In this document: one piece after another, positions 1 to 9,086 of the stretch
How positions within the stretch are numbered: the first letter of the stretch is position 1
How the letters are laid out: every line of letters begins with the position of its first letter
Source of the DNA: Sphingobium sp.
GTDB taxonomy: Bacteria; Pseudomonadota; Alphaproteobacteria; Sphingomonadales; Sphingomonadaceae
NCBI GenBank assembly: GCA_017745115.1
Contig: JAGIAA010000009.1
Span: 9,528 to 73,527 of the forward strand
Reading direction: 5' to 3'
DNA length: 64,000 nt
Notes under the pieces: model-generated
Told to the model about the DNA's origin: nothing
Databases searched by the model: none
What the model saw: only the letters and a program-made list of their open reading frames with translations
Position numbers and translations under genes: made by a program

Positions 1-97
1 AACGAGATAGATTTCTTTTTGCGATGACACAGCCGGAGATCACCTTTTAGCTTCTCGTTCAGGCCATTCCTACAAAGACCACTCGTCGGTCGCCCGC

Positions 98-793
98 TTA
101 TTTCCGCCGATACCGGAAGTACCAGACCTCATGCCCCTTCTTCCGCGCCTTGGCCTCGTAGCGGGTCTCGGGCCAGCCGCCGGGGCGCTTCAGGAAGTCC
201 TGCGGCGTCTCGCAGAGCCATTCGAAGTCCGTCCGCTCACGCATCACCATCAGCGCCCAGCGCAGATAGATCGGATGATCGGTGCCGAAGCGGAATTCTC
301 CGCCGGGCTTGAGCTTGGCGGCGATCATGTCCACCGGCCCCTTGTTCATCATCCGCCTTTTGGCGTGGCGCGCCTTGGGCCAGGGGTCGGGATGCAGCAG
401 GTAGACGAAGCTCAGCGTCCCGTCCGGCACCCGCGCGAGCACCTCGAGCGCATTGCCCATGTGGAGACGGACATTGGCCAGGTGCTGATCGCGGATATGG
501 CCCAGCGCGCCCACCACGCCGTTGAGGAACGGCTCGCAGCCGATGAGACCATGGTCCGGCAACATGTCGGCGCGATAGGCCATATGCTCGCCCGAGCCGA
601 AGCCGATCTCGAAATGCAAGGGACGGTCATCGCCGAACAGCACCGGCGAACTGATCTCGCCAGTCTCCGGCACGCCGATCGCCGGCAACAGCCGGTCGAC
701 CAGGTCCTGCTGGCCCAGCCGCAGCTTGTGCCCGCTCTGGCGCCCATAGAGGCGGTTCAGCGTGGTCGGATCACCGGATTTGAAGGCGGTCAT
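98..793 (-). CDS. trmB: tRNA (guanine-N7-)-methyltransferase
   Basis: TrmB transfers a methyl group from S-adenosylmethionine to N7 of G46 in the variable loop of tRNA. The 231-residue protein has the family's SAM-binding segment (FEIGFGSGEH), the LLHPDPWPKARHAKRR core and a GTDHP motif near the C-terminus, and ends YFRYRRK. I start it at the ATG at 793, where AGGA lies about nine bases upstream; a longer reading from 829 adds 12 residues that do not look like family sequence. In sphingomonads trmB commonly follows metK, and here both are on the minus strand but separated by about 5.4 kb of accessory genes. Identification is firm. Confidence 0.95.
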   Translation of the reverse strand: MTAFKSGDPTTLNRLYGRQSGHKLRLGQQDLVDRLLPAIGVPETGEISSPVLFGDDRPLHFEIGFGSGEHMAYRADMLPDHGLIGCEPFLNGVVGALGHIRDQHLANVRLHMGNALEVLARVPDGTLSFVYLLHPDPWPKARHAKRRMMNKGPVDMIAAKLKPGGEFRFGTDHPIYLRWALMVMRERTDFEWLCETPQDFLKRPGGWPETRYEAKARKKGHEVWYFRYRRK

Positions 794-841
794 GGCGGGC
801 GTTCCTAGCCATCGCACCGCGGATGGCAAGTCTCGGGCGTG

Positions 842-1930
842 TCAACGGCCGACAGCCACGCTCCGCGCCAAAGTCGTTTCCTTCGGTTCGGCCATCTTCT
901 TTACCAGCCGGTTGAACAGCGTCACCCCCCGATCATGGCTGGTCGGCATGATGCGCGGGTCGGGCGTCTGGTCGATCACGCGCTGCTGCGCCTCGATCAT
1001 CACCTTATCCTCGCCAAAGGCCATGTCGGCCATCTTCATCATGCCGTCGCGCATGGCCTCGTCGCCATGGCGGCGGTGCGGGCCCCAGGAGAAGAAATAG
1101 CGCGCCGTCTTCCCGGCCATGGGCGTCACCGCCTGGCTCGTGAAATTGAGCCCGGCCCGTGCCGCATCCGGGTCCGGCGCCGCGAAGTCGAGCGCCTCCG
1201 CCGTGCCGGCGGGATAATTGCCGCTCCACATCAGCAGGACGCCCGGCACCAGGAAATCATAGCTCTGCCAAGTATCGATCGGCACTGCCGACTTGCGGTT
1301 GCTCGCGCCATAGGTGTTCGTGATCCAGCGCTCGAAGCGGACGCCCCGTTCGAGCGGCGTGACCGCGGGCGGGCGCTGCGCAAAGTCAGGCCCGGCGCCG
1401 AAGCTGTTCGCGTGGACAAAGCTGAGATGGCTGAAATCGAGCAGATTATCGTTGATCAGCCGCGCTTCCGCCGCATAGTCGAGTTGGCCATGGCCGAGAA
1501 TATAGTCTGGATGGTCAAGACCGACAGCGGGCGGGATCAGGGCAGGATCGGCCGCGCTCGCCTCACCCATCCAGACCCAGATCCAGCTATGGCGTTCCAC
1601 CACCGCGTAGCTCTTCACCCGCGCATTGCCGGGGATCAGCTCCTGTCCCGGGATCTCGACGACCTTCCCGTCGGTCTCGAACAGCAGGCCATGGTACATG
1701 CAGCGCAGCCGTTCGCCTTCGCAGCGCCCGAGCGACAGCGGCGCCATGCGGTGCACGCAGCGGTCGGCCAGCGCATGGACCGCGCCGCCCGCACCGCGCC
1801 AGAGCACGATGGGTTCATCGAGGATGGTGATGGCGAAGGGCTTGCCCGCCGCGATATCTTCCGACCAGCCCGCGACATACCAGGCGTCGCGGACATAAGT
1901 GGTGCCGGGATTTGCTGCTGTGCTGCTCAT
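842..1930 (-). CDS. Rieske [2Fe-2S] aromatic oxygenase, vanillate demethylase-like
   Basis: This is a 362-residue terminal oxygenase of the Rieske non-haem iron family, the group that O-demethylates or hydroxylates aromatic or related ring compounds using electrons from a separate reductase. The Rieske ligands are visible as C58-x-H60 and C77-x2-H80. The mononuclear iron site is visible as H169 and H174 in the LLDFSHLSFVH segment. The overall pattern resembles vanillate O-demethylase oxygenase subunits (VanA type). No reductase or ferredoxin gene lies next to it. It is transcribed divergently from a TetR-family gene with a palindrome between them, so repression by that regulator is likely. 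The substrate cannot be told from sequence. Confidence 0.88.
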   Translation of the reverse strand: MSSTAANPGTTYVRDAWYVAGWSEDIAAGKPFAITILDEPIVLWRGAGGAVHALADRCVHRMAPLSLGRCEGERLRCMYHGLLFETDGKVVEIPGQELIPGNARVKSYAVVERHSWIWVWMGEASAADPALIPPAVGLDHPDYILGHGQLDYAAEARLINDNLLDFSHLSFVHANSFGAGPDFAQRPPAVTPLERGVRFERWITNTYGASNRKSAVPIDTWQSYDFLVPGVLLMWSGNYPAGTAEALDFAAPDPDAARAGLNFTSQAVTPMAGKTARYFFSWGPHRRHGDEAMRDGMMKMADMAFGEDKVMIEAQQRVIDQTPDPRIMPTSHDRGVTLFNRLVKKMAEPKETTLARSVAVGR

Positions 1931-1968
1931 GGCGGTGATTGACCCTCGACTCTCTCCTGCGACGGATG

Positions 1969-1994
1969 TTGACTTAACACTGTTAAATAGTCAA
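1969..1994. promoter_or_regulatory. Candidate TetR operator between the Rieske gene and tetR
   Basis: A perfect palindrome TTAACA-C-TGTTAA lies at 1974-1986. It is flanked by complementary arms TTGAC (1969-1973) and GTCAA (1990-1994), the right arm being offset by three bases. It sits in the 74-base gap between the two divergent starts, 18 bases upstream of the tetR ATG at its inner edge. The position and symmetry fit an operator bound by the adjacent TetR protein. This is inference; no binding data can be read from sequence. Confidence 0.6.
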
Positions 1995-2004
1995 TCCATC
2001 GGCA

Positions 2005-2562
2005 ATGGCGCGCGCACAACCTGCCCTTCTCGATCGCGACCGTCTCGTCGCGGCCGCGTTCGCCTTGCTCGAAGAAGATGGCCTCGAGGGCCTCAGCATG
2101 CGTCCGCTGGCGAGCCGCCTCGGCGTGCAGGCCCCGGCGCTCTACTGGCATGTCGCGGACAAGTCGGAGCTGCTCGGCCTGATGGCCCGGGATATCTATG
2201 CGGTTGCCTATGCCTCGGTCCCGGCAGCGCCCGATTGGCGAACCTGGTTGATCCATTTCGGACAGGCGCTGAGGACGGCCTTCACCTCTCATCGCGACGG
2301 CGCCCGGCTCTGCGCAACGGCGCGCGCCCCCCGTACCCCTTCGATCGCCGATCATGCGCAGGCGATCGCGGCACCACTGATCGCGCTCCGTCTCACCGAA
2401 AAGCAGGCTTTGTCTTTCCAGGCGTCGGTCATCTCCTTCGCGCTCGGCTGGGCAAGCTTCGAGGCCAACGGCCCGATGCACGACTATCTCGACGAACTGC
2501 TCGATTTCGACGCGAGCTTCGAGATCGGTCTGCAGGCGCTGGTGCGCGGCTTCGCGATCTAG
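2005..2562 (+). CDS. TetR-family transcriptional regulator
   Basis: This 185-residue regulator has an N-terminal TetR helix-turn-helix (residues about 10-55, with SMRPLASRLGVQAPALYWHV as the recognition region) and a C-terminal ligand-binding domain resembling that of tetracycline-repressor-type TetR proteins. It is divergent from the Rieske oxygenase gene and starts 18 bases from the end of the inner palindrome at 1974-1986. The simplest reading is that it represses both itself and the oxygenase, and is released by the oxygenase substrate or a related aromatic. The ligand is unknown. Confidence 0.88.
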   Translation: MARAQPALLDRDRLVAAAFALLEEDGLEGLSMRPLASRLGVQAPALYWHVADKSELLGLMARDIYAVAYASVPAAPDWRTWLIHFGQALRTAFTSHRDGARLCATARAPRTPSIADHAQAIAAPLIALRLTEKQALSFQASVISFALGWASFEANGPMHDYLDELLDFDASFEIGLQALVRGFAI

Positions 2563-2578
2563 AGCTGATCCGGCAGAC

Positions 2579-2642
2579 CCGGATCGTCATTGCGAGCGAC
2601 GAAGTCGCGCGGCAATCCAGGCTTGTCTCGATCGCCCCGGGG
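2579..2642. repeat. Interspersed intergenic repeat element (GTCATTGCGAGCG type)
   Basis: The segment begins CGTCATTGCGAGCGACGAAG and continues with GGCAATCCAG. This phrase recurs in intergenic regions of many sphingomonad genomes as a short interspersed repeat (recalled knowledge, not a search). Only this copy was noticed in the window. It abuts the eroded gene fragment at 2646-2710. Confidence 0.45.
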
Positions 2643-2645
2643 TTA

Positions 2646-2710
2646 CTTGAAGCAGGCCGCCCTGAAAATGGCGGCATCGCGCGCTGCGGAGGATTGGGCA
2701 GCGGATGCCG
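2646..2710 (-). pseudogene. Eroded fragment of the two-repeat secreted protein gene
   Basis: This 65-base stretch aligns with 4582-4647 inside the secreted protein gene on the same strand, with most positions identical. Read on the minus strand it gives RDAAIFRAACFK followed directly by a stop, against RDAAIFRAAGFK in the intact gene. The rest of the gap to the next gene shows no further match that I can see. It is best explained as a remnant of a second gene copy, cut off where the interspersed repeat begins at 2642. A recombination scar is an alternative. Confidence 0.6.
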
Positions 2711-2833
2711 ACACTGGAGCCATAGCAATCAGGCGTATTTCCCGGCTGTCATTACAAGAAAAAGATAGTATCAGACTGAATAGCCACAATAAATTGAACC
2801 GTTGATTGAAGATTTTCAGCGAGGCAAAAAATC

Positions 2834-4192
2834 GTGATCTCGAAAATGCGCCACGCCCCTCTGGCTCTTGTCGCCCTCCTGGCCGGCTGCGGCGGCAGCT
2901 CGTCGTCACCGACACCCTCGGTCTCGCCCCCCACGCAAACGCCGACGCCCACTCCGCCTCCGGGGCCCACGATCAGCGTCGTGGGCGGCTCGACGACGAT
3001 CGCCAATATCTTCTTCTTTCCTCCGGGCCAAGGCTACGACGGACTCTCCTCTGCCGTCCCGACGAGCGTCCGGGGTTATTATCCAGCGATCGACACTTTC
3101 CTCGGGGCCGCAACCTCCGGCACGATTCCGACAAACTATGCTGATCTGAAGAAGGTGGCGTCCACGATCGACAGTGCCGCCAATGTCGGCGCCGTTTTTA
3201 GGGCGCCCGAAGCGTCGCGCGTGATCTCGCCGATCTCGCACATGCTGTCGCAGTCGCCCGATCAGGCAAAATTGAAGAGCCAGCTGGGCCTCAGCAACGG
3301 CCCGTACGCACTGCAGGTCGACAGGGATCTTTTCACCTTCGATCCGGTTGCCGCCATTGGCTCGGGCGATCCGGTGGCGCGAGCGGACGGCGAGCGCATC
3401 CTCGCCCAGCATGTCCGCCTGATGGCTCTCGCCTGCGGGATCGGCATTCTGCGGGGCGGGAATTCGCCCGAGCCGATGAGGGACTGCGATTATAGCCGGG
3501 TCGCAAGATATCTGGGACAATCCGGCGCTTCCTATGTCTTCACCGAAGCCAATCTCGCGCTCTTCTACAGAAACTGGATCTATGACACCGCAACTCAGAT
3601 GCCGGCCGAACGGGTCGAACGAGCTGCGCATGTTCTGAGACTCTATCTCGAGTTGATTCCTGAACGCCTCGCCACGAGAGCCCAGAGTGCCCAACTGCAA
3701 ATCGGCATATTCGGCTATTTATTTCACAAGCTCGATGCGATCGGCGTGGGCAACAGCACGGACGCGCTGTCGTTGACGTCGAGCGATGTCGCCAATGCCA
3801 TCGCGCGCTATTCCGAAACGCTCACTTATGGGCAAAATGCGCGCACATATCCGTTCCCGGACTTCTATCGATTGGCGCGCGGCGAAACATTCACCGCCGA
3901 TAAGGTGGTGACCTACAAGCGCGCTTTTACCGAGGAGGTGAACCGGGCTCGGCTGTTTGCCTATAACGACCTGTACAGTGACCGCGTGTTCACGGACAGC
4001 CTGGCGACCATCGCGGCCGTGGAAGTGCCGTCGCAGAACAGCAGCGAGATCAGCGCCGTGCTGAATCCCGATGGCTCGGTGACGATGAAGGCCGGGAGCA
4101 ATTTCTCGGGCGTTACCTATTTCGACTATATCAGCCGGCACCCGGAGACAGGCGCGCTCGCCCGGGGCCGCGTCTATGTGACCATCCAATAA
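2834..4192 (+). CDS. Predicted lipoprotein of unknown function
   Basis: The 452-residue product starts with a short basic segment and a lipobox (LLAGC), followed by a Ser/Pro/Thr-rich linker of about 25 residues, so it should be a lipoprotein anchored in the inner or outer membrane. The remainder is a soluble domain of about 400 residues that I do not recognise; helical stretches predominate in the middle and the C-terminal 60 residues look beta-rich. A GTG start at 2834 is supported by GAGG nine bases upstream; an ATG four codons later (2846) is possible. It stands alone between the repeat-containing gap and a convergent gene. Function unknown. Confidence 0.75.
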   Translation: MISKMRHAPLALVALLAGCGGSSSSPTPSVSPPTQTPTPTPPPGPTISVVGGSTTIANIFFFPPGQGYDGLSSAVPTSVRGYYPAIDTFLGAATSGTIPTNYADLKKVASTIDSAANVGAVFRAPEASRVISPISHMLSQSPDQAKLKSQLGLSNGPYALQVDRDLFTFDPVAAIGSGDPVARADGERILAQHVRLMALACGIGILRGGNSPEPMRDCDYSRVARYLGQSGASYVFTEANLALFYRNWIYDTATQMPAERVERAAHVLRLYLELIPERLATRAQSAQLQIGIFGYLFHKLDAIGVGNSTDALSLTSSDVANAIARYSETLTYGQNARTYPFPDFYRLARGETFTADKVVTYKRAFTEEVNRARLFAYNDLYSDRVFTDSLATIAAVEVPSQNSSEISAVLNPDGSVTMKAGSNFSGVTYFDYISRHPETGALARGRVYVTIQ

Positions 4193-4210
4193 GCCCCGCG
4201 TCGCCGGTTA

Positions 4211-5203
4211 TCAGGGCCTGCAGGGCTTCCCTTCATAGGCATTGCGGTTGAACTTGTACGTCGTCCCGTTCCACCGCACGACCGGGAAGCAGAAGCCCGG
4301 CCCGCCAATGGAAATGTCCGGCCAACCGCCGACGCCCTTGGTCGCCAGGAATTCGGCCATTCCGGTCTCGTTGTAGAGCAGCTTCCACGTGCCGTTTGCC
4401 TGCTGGCTGACCAGCCAGAACGCCTGCCCGGTATTGCCGTAGCAATAGCTTCCGCTCTCGATCACGACCGCTTCCGGGCGCCCGTCGCCGTTCAGGTCCT
4501 TCACCTGCTCGATCGACCCCGCGCCATAGGACGCGCCCGCGCTCGGATCGTCGCATCCACTCTCCCAGCCGCGCTTCGTCTGCTTGAAGCCCGCCGCCCT
4601 GAAAATGGCGGCATCGCGCCCGGCAGGCGACTGGGCAGCGGATGCCGCTGCGGAAGGCGCCGTGCCGGCTTTAGTCGCAATCGTCGGGACCGGCGTGGGG
4701 CTGGCCATGGTTGTAGATGCCCCGGGCGATGGTGCCGGCACCGGCGCCGCTGCCGTGGCCGCCCCGCCGACCGCATAGGTCTGGCCGTTATAAGCGAGCG
4801 ACCGGGTATTGCTCTTGCTGGTCCAGCTGAGAATCAACCAGCCATTTTTCGCCGTGCCCACGGCATTGGCCGTGCCCGGAAAGCCGCCAATGCCGCGCCA
4901 GCGCCCGTCGGGACCCTTGGTGGCCATGGCGAACCAGCGCTGGTCGGTGCCATAGCAGGGGCCGCTGTCGGTGAAGAGCGCGTCCGGCTTCTTGTCGCCG
5001 TTCAGATCGAGGAAAGTGATCCTCGGGCTCGCCGCCTGCCCGCAGCGATTGGTCGGCCCCTTGTCGTTGGCGCTGATCGGGAAGCCGCCGGCTGCGTAGA
5101 GCTGACGCATCTCGTCTCGCGACATGGTCGGCGCCTGGGCAATGCCCGCTGCAGTCGTGCCAATCATCAGGAGGCCCCCAAGGGCCAAGAGCGATCTCTC
5201 CAT
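4211..5203 (-). CDS. Secreted protein with two DxNGDxxPD repeat domains
   Basis: This 330-residue protein has a signal peptide and two homologous domains. Each opens with a calcium-loop-like motif (DLNGDKKPDA and DLNGDGRPEA) followed by a GxCYG segment and a tryptophan-rich stretch. They are joined by an Ala/Pro/Thr-rich linker of roughly 60 residues. The motif resembles FG-GAP/VCBS or dockerin-type calcium loops, but I cannot assign a family. The ATG at 5203 is chosen because GGGGGA precedes it and a signal peptide follows; an upstream reading to 5320 is not signal-like. A partial copy of the segment after the linker lies at 2646-2710. It probably acts in the periplasm or outside the cell. 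Confidence 0.75.
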   Translation of the reverse strand: MERSLLALGGLLMIGTTAAGIAQAPTMSRDEMRQLYAAGGFPISANDKGPTNRCGQAASPRITFLDLNGDKKPDALFTDSGPCYGTDQRWFAMATKGPDGRWRGIGGFPGTANAVGTAKNGWLILSWTSKSNTRSLAYNGQTYAVGGAATAAAPVPAPSPGASTTMASPTPVPTIATKAGTAPSAAASAAQSPAGRDAAIFRAAGFKQTKRGWESGCDDPSAGASYGAGSIEQVKDLNGDGRPEAVVIESGSYCYGNTGQAFWLVSQQANGTWKLLYNETGMAEFLATKGVGGWPDISIGGPGFCFPVVRWNGTTYKFNRNAYEGKPCRP

Positions 5204-5284
5204 AGGTCGTCCCCCACCACAGGCCGCCGAGTCCGGCTTATCGATCAAGGTATGAATGTCGCACGGCCCGGCGAAACTGCAACG

Positions 5285-5317
5285 AAAAAAGGGGGCGCAC
5301 CGACGGCGCACCCCCTT
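5285..5317 (-). terminator. Rho-independent terminator of the PEP-CTERM gene
   Basis: On the minus strand a GC-rich hairpin (GGGG, then GCGC paired with GCGC, with one bulged base) is followed by a run of six T. It starts about 20 bases after the stop codon of the PEP-CTERM gene and sits before the start of the next gene downstream, separating the two transcripts. Confidence 0.8.
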
Positions 5318-5337
5318 CAAGAAAACAGCCCGCCCGC

Positions 5338-6072
5338 TTAGGACGCGTGAACGAGCTGCTGCCTACGGCGGCGCAAGGCCGCCCCTGCCACGGTCATTCC
5401 TGCAATCATCATCGCCCAGCTTGCCGGCTCGGGGACCGCGCCGTTGACGTAGTTCGCCGTCAGCGTGACATTGTCGAGGCCCGGTGCTCCCCGAGCATAG
5501 GAGCTGCTGTCGCCCTCGAACTGGACGCGGAGCGAACCCGAGGCACCGACCACGCCGGAAAGGCTGTATTGCACCCAGCTACTGCTCTGCGCGTTCGGAC
5601 TGTACGGCAGATCGATGACCAGCGCGTTGATCAGCGTGCTGGTGGCCGCGTCGAACAGCTTGGCCGTCAGCGTGCCGGAGCTGTTCTGCGCCCAGCTCGA
5701 CACCCAGAAGTTGATCGTCGCGTTGCTGCCCCCGAGCAGGCCTGACACGTCCTGGAAAAGGCCGCCGGTCGGGCCGGCGCCGTTCATGTCGAGATAGCGG
5801 TCGCCGTCCTGTGCGTGCAGCAGTTGCGCAAAGCCGCCTCCGGTCTGGTTGTAGTCCGGTCCGAGAATGTCGGGCACCTCCAGACCGGGAATGGCGCTCC
5901 ATCCGGCCGGCAAAACGCCGCGTGCCGAGCCGTTGCCCTGATTATAGGCCGGTCCGGCTTCGAAGCTGCCGTTGACCAGCCCCACAGCGGCATGGCCTGG
6001 GACCGCGGCAAAGGCCGCCGTTGCGAGCGTGGCGGCCGCCACGCCTGTAAAATGCGTCTTCAAAAGTTTCAT
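5338..6072 (-). CDS. PEP-CTERM sorting domain protein
   Basis: This 244-residue exported protein has an N-terminal signal peptide (start MKLLKTHFTG, cleavage after about residue 28) and a C-terminal PEP-CTERM tail: VPEPASWAMM, a hydrophobic segment, then RRRRQQ. Such tails are recognised by an exosortase, which is not encoded in this window. The body (VNGSFEAG near the start, LDNVTLTA near the end) looks like a beta-sandwich of the kind found in carbohydrate-binding or DUF642-like extracellular proteins. The ATG at 6072 is preceded by AGGTGGGG. A terminator follows the gene. A role in extracellular polysaccharide or surface matrix is plausible. Confidence 0.88.
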   Translation of the reverse strand: MKLLKTHFTGVAAATLATAAFAAVPGHAAVGLVNGSFEAGPAYNQGNGSARGVLPAGWSAIPGLEVPDILGPDYNQTGGGFAQLLHAQDGDRYLDMNGAGPTGGLFQDVSGLLGGSNATINFWVSSWAQNSSGTLTAKLFDAATSTLINALVIDLPYSPNAQSSSWVQYSLSGVVGASGSLRVQFEGDSSSYARGAPGLDNVTLTANYVNGAVPEPASWAMMIAGMTVAGAALRRRRQQLVHAS

Positions 6073-6172
6073 TGTCCCCACCTTTTCCCACGAAAGATCC
6101 GCCGGAGTTGCAAGGCGCATTTCCGGCAACTCTCAATGCGGAAAGGAGGTCGGTGGCGGGCCACCGGGACAC

Positions 6173-6201
6173 AAAAAACGGCGCCGGAAGACCCGGCGCC
6201 G
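6173..6201 (-). terminator. Rho-independent terminator of metK
   Basis: On the minus strand CGGCGCCGGG and CCGGCGCCG form a strong stem with a short loop, followed by six T. It lies about 25 bases past the metK stop codon and would end the yqaA-lnt-metK transcript before the PEP-CTERM gene. Confidence 0.88.
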
Positions 6202-6226
6202 CTTCAATTCATGTGACGATAGGCTC

Positions 6227-7435
6227 TTAGGCGAGCGCGGCCTTGAGGTCCTCGACTAGGTCGGTGCGCTCCCAGGGGAAAAAATCGCCCTCGGGTGTGC
6301 GGCCGAAATGGCCGTAAGCTGCGGTCTTCTTGTAGATCGGCTTGTTGAGGCCGAGATGCGTACGAATGCCGCGCGGCGTCATGCCCCCGAGCTTTGCGAT
6401 CTTGCCGATCGCCGCCTCGATCTTGTCGTCACCGACCGTACCGGTGCCATGCGTGTCGACATAGAGCGACAGCGGCTTAGCCACGCCGATCGCATAAGCG
6501 AGCTGGATGGTGCAGCGCTGGGCAAGGCCGGCGGCCACGATGTTCTTGGCCAGATAGCGCGTGATGTAAGCGGCCGAGCGGTCGACCTTGGTCGGGTCCT
6601 TGCCGCTGAATGCGCCGCCGCCATGCGGGGCCGCGCCGCCATAGGTGTCGACGATGATCTTGCGGCCAGTGAGGCCCGCGTCGCCGTCCGGTCCGCCGAT
6701 CTCGAAGCTGCCGGTCGGGTTGATGTGATAGACGGTCTCGTCGCTGAGCAGCGCGGCCGGGATGACCTGCGCGACCACCTTTTTCACATAGGCGTGAAGC
6801 TCGGCCTCGTTGGCGCCCTCATCGTAGCCCTTGGCGTGCTGCGTCGAGACGACCACCGCGGTGCAGGCGACGGGCTTGCTGCCCTCGTAGCGCAATGTGA
6901 CCTGGCTCTTGGCGTCCGGCTCGAGGAACGCCGCGGCGCCGGAGTGGCGGTCGGCGGCCATGACTTCGAGGATCTTGTGGCTGTAATAGAGCGTCGCCGG
7001 CATGAGGTCGGGCGTGTCGTTGGCTGCATAGCCGAACATGATACCCTGGTCGCCCGCGCCTTCGTCCTTATTGCCGCTCGCGTCCACGCCCTGAGCGATG
7101 TGCGCGCTCTGGCCGTGCAGGCGGTTGATGAATTCGAACTTCTCCCAATGGAAACCGTCCTGCTCATAACCAATCTCGCGGACAGTGTTGCGCACCGCCT
7201 TTTCGATCTCCTCGAGCGCGCCCGGCGCCCACGCGCCATTCTCGTAGACGCCCTTGCAACGGATCTCGCCGGCCAGCACCACGAGCTGGGTCGTGGTCAG
7301 CGTCTCGCAAGCAATGCGTGCTTCCGGGTCCTTGGAGAGAAACAGATCGACGATGGTATCGCTGATCTGGTCCGAGACTTTATCCGGGTGACCCTCGGAC
7401 ACGCTTTCGGACGTGAAAAGATAGCTGGCACGCAT
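6227..7435 (-). CDS. metK: S-adenosylmethionine synthetase
   Basis: MetK makes S-adenosylmethionine from methionine and ATP. The 402-residue protein begins with the family's [15 protein letters not shown] segment, has [12 protein letters not shown] (the ATP-binding hexapeptide) and [16 protein letters not shown] (the P-loop-like motif), and matches the family in length. I use the ATG at 7435; a longer reading to 7537 carries 34 residues not found in the family. It follows lnt by 76 bases, and that gap holds an ATAAA/TTTAT palindrome that may be an operator. A strong terminator follows. Identification is certain. Confidence 0.97.
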   Translation of the reverse strand: MRASYLFTSESVSEGHPDKVSDQISDTIVDLFLSKDPEARIACETLTTTQLVVLAGEIRCKGVYENGAWAPGALEEIEKAVRNTVREIGYEQDGFHWEKFEFINRLHGQSAHIAQGVDASGNKDEGAGDQGIMFGYAANDTPDLMPATLYYSHKILEVMAADRHSGAAAFLEPDAKSQVTLRYEGSKPVACTAVVVSTQHAKGYDEGANEAELHAYVKKVVAQVIPAALLSDETVYHINPTGSFEIGGPDGDAGLTGRKIIVDTYGGAAPHGGGAFSGKDPTKVDRSAAYITRYLAKNIVAAGLAQRCTIQLAYAIGVAKPLSLYVDTHGTGTVGDDKIEAAIGKIAKLGGMTPRGIRTHLGLNKPIYKKTAAYGHFGRTPEGDFFPWERTDLVEDLKAALA

Positions 7436-7481
7436 ATTATCGGGAGGCCTTTCTTCTAGCGGCTCTGTCTTGGCTGCAATT

Positions 7482-7503
7482 GATATAAAGAAATGTTTAT
7501 GTC
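7482..7503. promoter_or_regulatory. Candidate SahR-type operator upstream of metK
   Basis: A 22-base imperfect palindrome with arms GATATAAAG and TTTATGTC (16 of 22 positions symmetric) lies 47 bases upstream of the metK start in the lnt-metK gap. Methionine-cycle genes in proteobacteria can be controlled by the ArsR-family regulator SahR, which binds AT-rich palindromes of this kind. The match to that motif is from memory and unverified. Confidence 0.4.
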
Positions 7504-7511
7504 GGGGCTCC

Positions 7512-9086
7512 TTAGCTTTTGCGCCGCGCGATAGCAACGGCGCTCAGCAGAAGCGTGACGGCAAGTCCGAGCGGTATGATATTCCCCCCCCGTGCAAAGA
7601 TCGTGGGCGAAACGCTGTACGGCAATGCCGCCTTGATGGCGCCTTGGACTCCGAGCGGGATCGCGGCAAGCACGCGCCCTCTCGCATCGACCACCGCCGA
7701 AATTCCCGTCGGCGTAGAACGGATCACCGGCAGCCCTTCCTCGATCGCCCGGAGCCGCGCCTGCGCCAGATGCTGCGGGGGACCCCAGCTGCCGAACCAG
7801 GCGTCATTGGAGGGGTTGAAGAGGAAGTGCGGGCGGTTTGCCTTGTCCACCACCTGCCCCGAGAACGTAATCTCGTAGCAAATCTGGACGCCCATCCTGA
7901 GCGGCCGCCGGTCCCCTGCGCTGGGCAGATCGAGCGTGCGCGGCCCCGGCCCCGGCCAGAAATCCACGCCGCCCGGCACGAGCCGCGTCAGGCCGATCGC
8001 CGAAAGGATCGGCCGCATCGGCAGATATTCGCCATAGGGCACGAGATGCGCCTTGTCGTAACGGCCAAGCAATCGACCCTGTGCATCCATCGCGTAGAGG
8101 CTGTTATTGGCGCCGATCAGGTCGTTGGTATCGATGAAGCCCGCCGTTTCCCGGAAATGAAATTTGTCTCCGCCCAGCAGCACCACATCTCCCGGCCCCA
8201 TTAGCGCTGCGATGCGCGCGCGCCAGGCGGGCTCCATATCGAGAATCGCCGGCACCGCCGCTTCGGGCCAGAAGATGAGGCGCGGGCCATCCTTCTGCAG
8301 CCCCGTCAGAGCGGCGAGGCGATTGAAGTTCTCGCGCTCCAGCTTTGGATCATATTTCTCATTCTGATTGATGTTCGGCTGGACAACAACGATCGACGTC
8401 CGGACGCCTTTCCAGAACTGGCCGGCCCAACTCAACCACAGCCCCAGCAGCGCCACGACGAGCAATCCGCCCAGCATCAGCGCCGCAGGCCGCCAGGCCT
8501 TATGCGACGCCCACCACAGCCCGCCTGCCGCCAGCATGGCAACCAGGCCCAACCCGTATGTTCCTATGACGCGCGCCAGCTGGTCGACGCCGGTGCCGAG
8601 CCAAATCACGCCAAGCGGATTCCAGGCAAAACCCGTGAACAGCGTCGCGCGCAGATATTCGCTGAGCGTCCACGTCGCCGCAAGGATCGTCGCGAACAGC
8701 CGGACATCGCCATGCGCCGCCTTCTTGCCGATCCACCAGCCCGCCAGAGCGCCCAGCGCGGGATAGGCCGCCAGATAGATCGAAAGCAGCGGCACGGCGG
8801 CCCAGCCCAGCCAGTGCGGCATCGAATCTTGAAAGGTGAAGGCGTGAGCGATCCAGTTCAGCCCGACCGTGAATTGTCCGAGCCCAAACAGATAGCCGAT
8901 CTTCAACGCCGCGCGCCGATCTGCCGCCCGCCAGAGCTGATGGATGAAGAGCGCAAGGCAGGCCAGCGTCACCGGCCAGAGCCCAAGGGGTTTGAAACCC
9001 ATTGCGGAAACAGCACCCGCAATGAGTGCAGTCACACCAGGCCTCTTCGCCGCGAACGCAATCGCCCGGTCGGCATGCGCTCTCAT
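7512..9086 (-). CDS. lnt: Apolipoprotein N-acyltransferase
   Basis: Lnt adds the third acyl chain to the N-terminal cysteine of bacterial lipoproteins at the periplasmic face of the inner membrane. The 524-residue protein has an N-terminal membrane region (about residues 10-220, several helices) and a C-terminal nitrilase-like domain. The catalytic triad is visible as E275 (FWPEAAVP), K345 ([11 protein letters not shown]) and C403 (GVQICYE). The start ATG at 9086 overlaps the stop of the upstream membrane gene as ATGA, pointing to translational coupling. The lnt-metK order is common in sphingomonads. Confidence 0.96.
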   Translation of the reverse strand: MRAHADRAIAFAAKRPGVTALIAGAVSAMGFKPLGLWPVTLACLALFIHQLWRAADRRAALKIGYLFGLGQFTVGLNWIAHAFTFQDSMPHWLGWAAVPLLSIYLAAYPALGALAGWWIGKKAAHGDVRLFATILAATWTLSEYLRATLFTGFAWNPLGVIWLGTGVDQLARVIGTYGLGLVAMLAAGGLWWASHKAWRPAALMLGGLLVVALLGLWLSWAGQFWKGVRTSIVVVQPNINQNEKYDPKLERENFNRLAALTGLQKDGPRLIFWPEAAVPAILDMEPAWRARIAALMGPGDVVLLGGDKFHFRETAGFIDTNDLIGANNSLYAMDAQGRLLGRYDKAHLVPYGEYLPMRPILSAIGLTRLVPGGVDFWPGPGPRTLDLPSAGDRRPLRMGVQICYEITFSGQVVDKANRPHFLFNPSNDAWFGSWGPPQHLAQARLRAIEEGLPVIRSTPTGISAVVDARGRVLAAIPLGVQGAIKAALPYSVSPTIFARGGNIIPLGLAVTLLLSAVAIARRKS

